NCBI GenBank assembly: GCA_934394435.1
Contig: CAKRRN010000007.1
Span: 1-64,000 of the forward strand
Origin: an uncultured Bacteroidaceae bacterium
GTDB taxonomy: Bacteria; Bacteroidota; Bacteroidia; Bacteroidales; Bacteroidaceae
DNA length: 64,000 bases
Direction of reading: 5' to 3'
A program made the position numbers and the translations under genes. Under the pieces are notes generated by a model. The model did not search any database. It worked only from the letters and a program-made list of their open reading frames with translations, and was not told the DNA's origin. Below, piece after piece: positions 60,505 through 64,000 of this stretch; position 1 is the stretch's first letter; the number at the start of each line of letters is the position of its first letter.

Positions 60505-61578
60505 TCACTTCAGCACCTTTCTTACCCTTTTACCTTGTCGTATAAGATTGATCCCGTGTGTAGGGACCGTTCTTCTCAATCCGTCCGTTGAGTAGCACAA
60601 CTGCGGAGCAGAAACATCCGAGCCAATCGTTTCCACGGACGTAGGAGCATCCCCCAATACAGGAACAACCATCGGAGCTGGAGACATACGCATAATATTA
60701 CCCGAACAGGAAACCGAGCCGATATACATACGCCTTGGATGGATATTCTCTTTGGAGTCATGTGCATGGAAGACAATGCGCAACTGCCCATCCTTATCCG
60801 TAAAGAGTGAATGATGTCCCGTTCCATATAGCCCATTCCAACGATGCAGGAACGGGCTATAAGAAGACTTGCTCCAGTTACCACGTGCTATATTGGCAGA
60901 CAAAGCATAACCTACAGCATAATCCTGGCTCTGATAGTCGTTGGCAGAATAAGTAAGAAAATAGCGTATCCCCTGTTTGTAAACATTAGGACCCTCTGTC
61001 ACCTTGCCCAATTTCAACTCCCATGAATCCGTAGCAGAAAGACACTTTTTGAGTGTGCCAGCCACAGGAGTAATACAGTCATCAGCCAATTTCACTTGCC
61101 AAATGCAGTTGCCATCCGTAAACCGTACGAAAAAGAGATAAGCAGTGCCATCCGTATCAAAGAAAGCATGTGAATCAATACATTTCTCATTCTTCAGCAA
61201 GCTCTCCATCTGATAAGAGCCAACCTGCCGAAAGGGTCCCATGGGAGACTTGGCTGTAGCTGCATAAAGATGCTCGTTGGCAGAGTAATACATAATATAT
61301 TTATCGCCCACATGGTACACCTCAGGAGCCCAAAACCAGCGGCTCTCAGTTGTATTCGCTTTGTTCAGAGCCAGTCCTCTGTACTTCCAATACTTAAGAT
61401 CCGTACTTGAATAGCAGCGTATGCCATCGGCATCATAGGTGCCATAAGCATAGTACGTGCCATTTTCCAGCAGAATATAAGGGTCTGCCAAAGGAATCTG
61501 ACTCTTATCTGTTTGTGCCATGATAGGCAAACAGAAAATAGTCAACAGAATGGGCAAAACAACAAGGAATCTCTTCAT
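60505..61578 (-). CDS. GH43-family glycosidase
   Basis: 357 residues from ATG 61578, which opens directly into a signal peptide (KRFLVVLPILLTIFCLPIMAQ). The frame extends to 61602 with a further ATG. The five-bladed propeller has the three GH43 carboxylates: Asp in 'IPLADPYILLENGTYYAYGT' (Asp 32), Asp in 'KCIDSHAFFDTDG' and Glu in 'GKVTEGPNVYKQG'. Activity is probably arabinofuranosidase, arabinanase or xylosidase. The C-terminus 'YSTDGLRRTVPTHGINLI' plus a basic end KRVRKVLK resembles the tail of the 2243-aa giant. Follows the alkaline phosphatase gene by 30 nt. Confidence 0.92.
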   Translation of the reverse strand: MKRFLVVLPILLTIFCLPIMAQTDKSQIPLADPYILLENGTYYAYGTYDADGIRCYSSTDLKYWKYRGLALNKANTTESRWFWAPEVYHVGDKYIMYYSANEHLYAATAKSPMGPFRQVGSYQMESLLKNEKCIDSHAFFDTDGTAYLFFVRFTDGNCIWQVKLADDCITPVAGTLKKCLSATDSWELKLGKVTEGPNVYKQGIRYFLTYSANDYQSQDYAVGYALSANIARGNWSKSSYSPFLHRWNGLYGTGHHSLFTDKDGQLRIVFHAHDSKENIHPRRMYIGSVSCSGNIMRMSPAPMVVPVLGDAPTSVETIGSDVSAPQLCYSTDGLRRTVPTHGINLIRQGKRVRKVLK

Positions 61579-61608
61579 ACTCATATCACAAAAATAAAGC
61601 ACAGCGCA

Positions 61609-63024
61609 TCAGCGAATCTTCCATCCAGCAGCCTTTGCCATCTTGACAGGAATTTCTGTATTATCAATACGCCCTTGAATCTGCTCAGCACCCACGCCTA
61701 TCGCGAAACATGGAACATAGCCATTACTATGGCCACCGCTCATCCAACCCACTTGAGCACATTCAGACATAACTCTCTTGATGGTGCCTGCAAATTCATC
61801 ATCCTTTTGGTAAAGAGACTTGCTATCAACACCTTTACCATCAAGCACGCGCTGGAATGATCGTTGCAAACGAGCTGTTTGGTCATCGTTAACTTTCACA
61901 TCCTTCCAAAATCCAAAATTATCTGTCAAGAAAGCTTTTGCAACATCCCATGTGTACTTATCGCCATATTTATCATGAAGTTTATGCAGCTCACCGCCCA
62001 ACTTAGAGATACTCATGTGCTGATAAGCCACAGCCTTCAGATTGATGTTATAAGAGCCTTTTCCCAAGACCAATCCACCCGTCTCATGGTCAGCAGAAAC
62101 TACTATGAGTGTTTCGTCTGGGTGTTGCTGATAAAACTCGTATGCCACTTTTACAGCATTGTCCATATCAATCAGCTCAGAAATAAAAGTCAGATCATTG
62201 GCATGGCAAGCCCAATCTATTTTTCCACCTTCTACCATCAAGAAGAATCCATCCTTATCTGCTTGTTTCTTTGTCAAGAAATTGATGGCAGCCCGTGTAA
62301 TGTCACACAACGAGAGATCATTTTTCTCACGATCGAGAGCATATGGAATGCAGCCCTTATCCTTCCGACTTGCTTCTTCGGTCTGCAAAAGAATCATTTT
62401 ATCAGCCTTTTTGCTTTTCTTCTGATAATCCTTGTAGCCACGGGCAATAGTGTAGCCAGCATCTTTGGACTGCTGATACAAATCCGCTCCACCATCAGGA
62501 TTCTTTGGGTTTACGAAGTCCGAACCAGCGAAGAAATCAAAGTCTGACTGCGTGAGTTGCTGTCCTATTTTATAAGTCTCGCCACGCTTGCCCACGTGTG
62601 CATAGAAAGCGGCAGGTGTAGCATGGTCTACACTAACACTGGTGGTAACACCCACCGCAGCACCTGCATCATATGCCCACTGTGCAATACTATAAACGGG
62701 GGTGGTGAGATCCTTGAGTACGCCCAACGCACCATTCTTGGTCTTATGTCCTGTTGCCAAGGCTGTTCCACCAGCAGCAGAATCTGTCACACCGTTTGTC
62801 GCACTTTGTGTATTCACCATGGCTGAATAAGGAAAACTGGGGAAGCAAAGCGGTGTGATACCTATGCGTCCATCCACTGCGCCCAAATAAGTTTCGGCAG
62901 CATTCACCTGGTTCACTCCCATACCATCACCAATAAAGTAAAACACATACTTGGCCTTACCTTCGGCCATAGCAGCCAGAGCCAACAGAAAAAGGCCCAC
63001 AAATGCAGATATTCTCGTTTTCAT
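61609..63024 (-). CDS. phoA: Alkaline phosphatase
   Basis: 471 residues with a signal peptide (AFVGLFLLALAAMAEG). Metal-binding Asp 33 in 'YFIGDGMGVNQVN', nucleophile Ser 82 in 'VTDSAAGGTALATGHKT', 'GVTTSVSVDHATPAAFYAHV' and the ligands 'LMVEGGKIDWACHANDL' and 'IVVSADHETGGLVLGKG'. It releases phosphate from organic monoesters in the periplasm. The gene symbol is by function; Bacteroides relatives are often annotated only as alkaline phosphatase. A consensus promoter lies upstream. Confidence 0.92.
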   Translation of the reverse strand: MKTRISAFVGLFLLALAAMAEGKAKYVFYFIGDGMGVNQVNAAETYLGAVDGRIGITPLCFPSFPYSAMVNTQSATNGVTDSAAGGTALATGHKTKNGALGVLKDLTTPVYSIAQWAYDAGAAVGVTTSVSVDHATPAAFYAHVGKRGETYKIGQQLTQSDFDFFAGSDFVNPKNPDGGADLYQQSKDAGYTIARGYKDYQKKSKKADKMILLQTEEASRKDKGCIPYALDREKNDLSLCDITRAAINFLTKKQADKDGFFLMVEGGKIDWACHANDLTFISELIDMDNAVKVAYEFYQQHPDETLIVVSADHETGGLVLGKGSYNINLKAVAYQHMSISKLGGELHKLHDKYGDKYTWDVAKAFLTDNFGFWKDVKVNDDQTARLQRSFQRVLDGKGVDSKSLYQKDDEFAGTIKRVMSECAQVGWMSGGHSNGYVPCFAIGVGAEQIQGRIDNTEIPVKMAKAAGWKIR

Positions 63025-63051
63025 TATTTATATATATAATTTTCGCACAGA

Positions 63052-63082
63052 CAAAGTTACAAATTATCATTGAACCACCCAA
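63052..63082 (-). promoter_or_regulatory. Alkaline phosphatase promoter
   Basis: The minus strand reads TTG (63080-63082)-N20-TAACTTTG (63052-63059), 28 nt before the ATG. Confidence 0.7.
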
Positions 63083-63204
63083 ACAAACAGGGTTTTCTTC
63101 GTCATCGAAAAAATGACAAAAACGCAATAGTACAGAAAGATGCACCTCTATACTATTGCGCAAGGCATCGTAGTAGCGCTGATTCAGATTTCGCAAGTAC
63201 AACC

Positions 63205-64000
63205 TCAGCAACCCATGCTGTCGCGATAGAAATCGAGAGCCTCGAAGATTTCCTTCTTAGTAGCAGTCTGGTTGATGTGGATGTCACCGATATCAGAGAG
63301 CAGGGTGAAGTTAACCTGTCCTGCAGAGAGATTCTTCTTGTCGTGCGTCATCAGGTCATACAGACGGTCGTACTCCTTGCAATCGATGAGGAAAGTGCCG
63401 TAGCACTCACGGATGAAAGTAAGAGCCTGCTGCAGGACGGAATGAGGAAACTTCATGCGTACGGCACTCAAGTAAAGCTCACACACCAGTCCCCAGGCCA
63501 CAGCATAGCCATGCAGCACGGTGCGGTTCTCTGCCAGGGCCAGGCTTTCAAAGGCATGACCGATGGTATGACCCAGGTTGAGAGCCTTGCGTATGCCCTT
63601 CTCGGTGGGGTCTTGCTCCACCACCCGCTCCTTTACAGCCACGCTCTCAGCAATCATCTCCTGCAGGTGTGGGAGGTTGGGCTGGAAGAGGTCAAAGCCG
63701 ACAAGTTCATTCCAGTGCTCACGGGTGCTTATGAGCCCGTGCTTGAGCATCTCGGCATAGCCCGAACAGAGGTTCTTACTGTCCAGCGAGGCCAGGAAGC
63801 GCGACGAGATGATGACGGTACGCGCGGGGCAGAACACACCTATCTCGTTCTTGAGCCCACCGAAGTTGATGCCTGTCTTGCCGCCCACGCTGGCATCCAC
63901 CATACTGAGGAGCGTGGTGGGGATATTGATGTAGGGGATGCCTCGCTTAAACGTGCTGGCGGCAAAGCCACCAAGGTCGGTCACCATGCCTCCGCCCAGA
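63205..64000 (-). CDS. aroB: 3-dehydroquinate synthase (5' end beyond window)
   Basis: 264 residues plus, open to the right edge (LGGG precedes the first Met, so the real start is outside). 'VTDLGGFAASTFKRGIPYIN', 'IPTTLLSMVDASVGGKTGIN', 'CSGYAEMLKHGLIST' and 'LNLGHTIGHAFESL' carry the NAD- and metal-binding residues. It converts DAHP to 3-dehydroquinate in the shikimate pathway. The end 'QTATKKEIFEALDFYRDSMG' is complete. Confidence 0.96.
   Translation of the reverse strand, partial: LGGGMVTDLGGFAASTFKRGIPYINIPTTLLSMVDASVGGKTGINFGGLKNEIGVFCPARTVIISSRFLASLDSKNLCSGYAEMLKHGLISTREHWNELVGFDLFQPNLPHLQEMIAESVAVKERVVEQDPTEKGIRKALNLGHTIGHAFESLALAENRTVLHGYAVAWGLVCELYLSAVRMKFPHSVLQQALTFIRECYGTFLIDCKEYDRLYDLMTHDKKNLSAGQVNFTLLSDIGDIHINQTATKKEIFEALDFYRDSMGC

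Noticed and set aside
62957..63211. Minus-strand 84-residue frame upstream of alkaline phosphatase
   Set aside because: It overlaps the 5' end of the phosphatase gene in another frame and covers its promoter; the composition is not protein-like.

Overview
The window looks like chromosomal DNA from a member of the Bacteroidales, most likely Prevotellaceae. The evidence is the recurring promoter pattern TTG-N19-21-TAnnTTTG, order-restricted families (DUF5683, DUF3822, DUF6249), a secreted glycoside hydrolase set, and a long str/S10/spc/alpha ribosomal cluster with map and infA after secY. The genus cannot be fixed from sequence reading alone.

Layout. (1) 1-9.4 kb, minus strand: two very large secreted proteins. 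The first runs off the left edge; it has a signal peptide, two cohesin-like beta domains and an Ala-rich helical stalk built from ~104-residue repeats. The second (2243 aa) is a helical, coiled-coil giant ending in a dockerin-like EF-hand pair, a cohesin-like domain and a short basic tail. A lone LytTR regulator follows. (2) 10.2-13.4 kb: an accessory patch with an AbiE-type toxin-antitoxin pair, a perfect palindrome, an 11-bp tandem array and a fragment resembling the C-terminus of a Fic protein. (3) 13.4-24.3 kb: housekeeping genes. surE-lpxB point left; parA-parB-DUF5683-mltD-rel-PTP-flippase-secreted protein point right, with two DnaA boxes between the divergent sets. (4) 24.4-32.1 kb: tRNA-Leu(CAA), GH27 alpha-galactosidase, lipoprotein serpin, GH10 xylanase, rsmD/DUF3822 and a RecD-like helicase. 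(5) 32.2-36.5 kb: an MNT/HI0074 (HEPN-like) pair, a secreted orphan, a 6S-like structured RNA candidate, a DUF6249-ECF sigma-membrane protein operon, and a repeat-rich convergent gap. (6) 36.5-57.9 kb: alaS and merR from overlapping divergent promoters, then 33 co-directional genes from rpsL to rplQ. (7) 58-64 kb: GH16, a repeat-rich gap, an Ala-rich lipoprotein, GH43, alkaline phosphatase and partial aroB.

Two things are not explained by ordinary annotation. The first is the giant cohesin-like/dockerin-like pair, which could be partners in a surface fibre or scaffold. The second is a set of intergenic repeats: three arrays of unrelated sequence share the same architecture (11- or 22-bp phasing, palindromic or inverted units, positions just downstream of genes), and several non-coding modules recur in different gaps. 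The par-mltD-rel block, the envelope genes and the translation cluster form the conserved backbone; the toxin-antitoxin genes, fibres and carbohydrate enzymes are the variable part.
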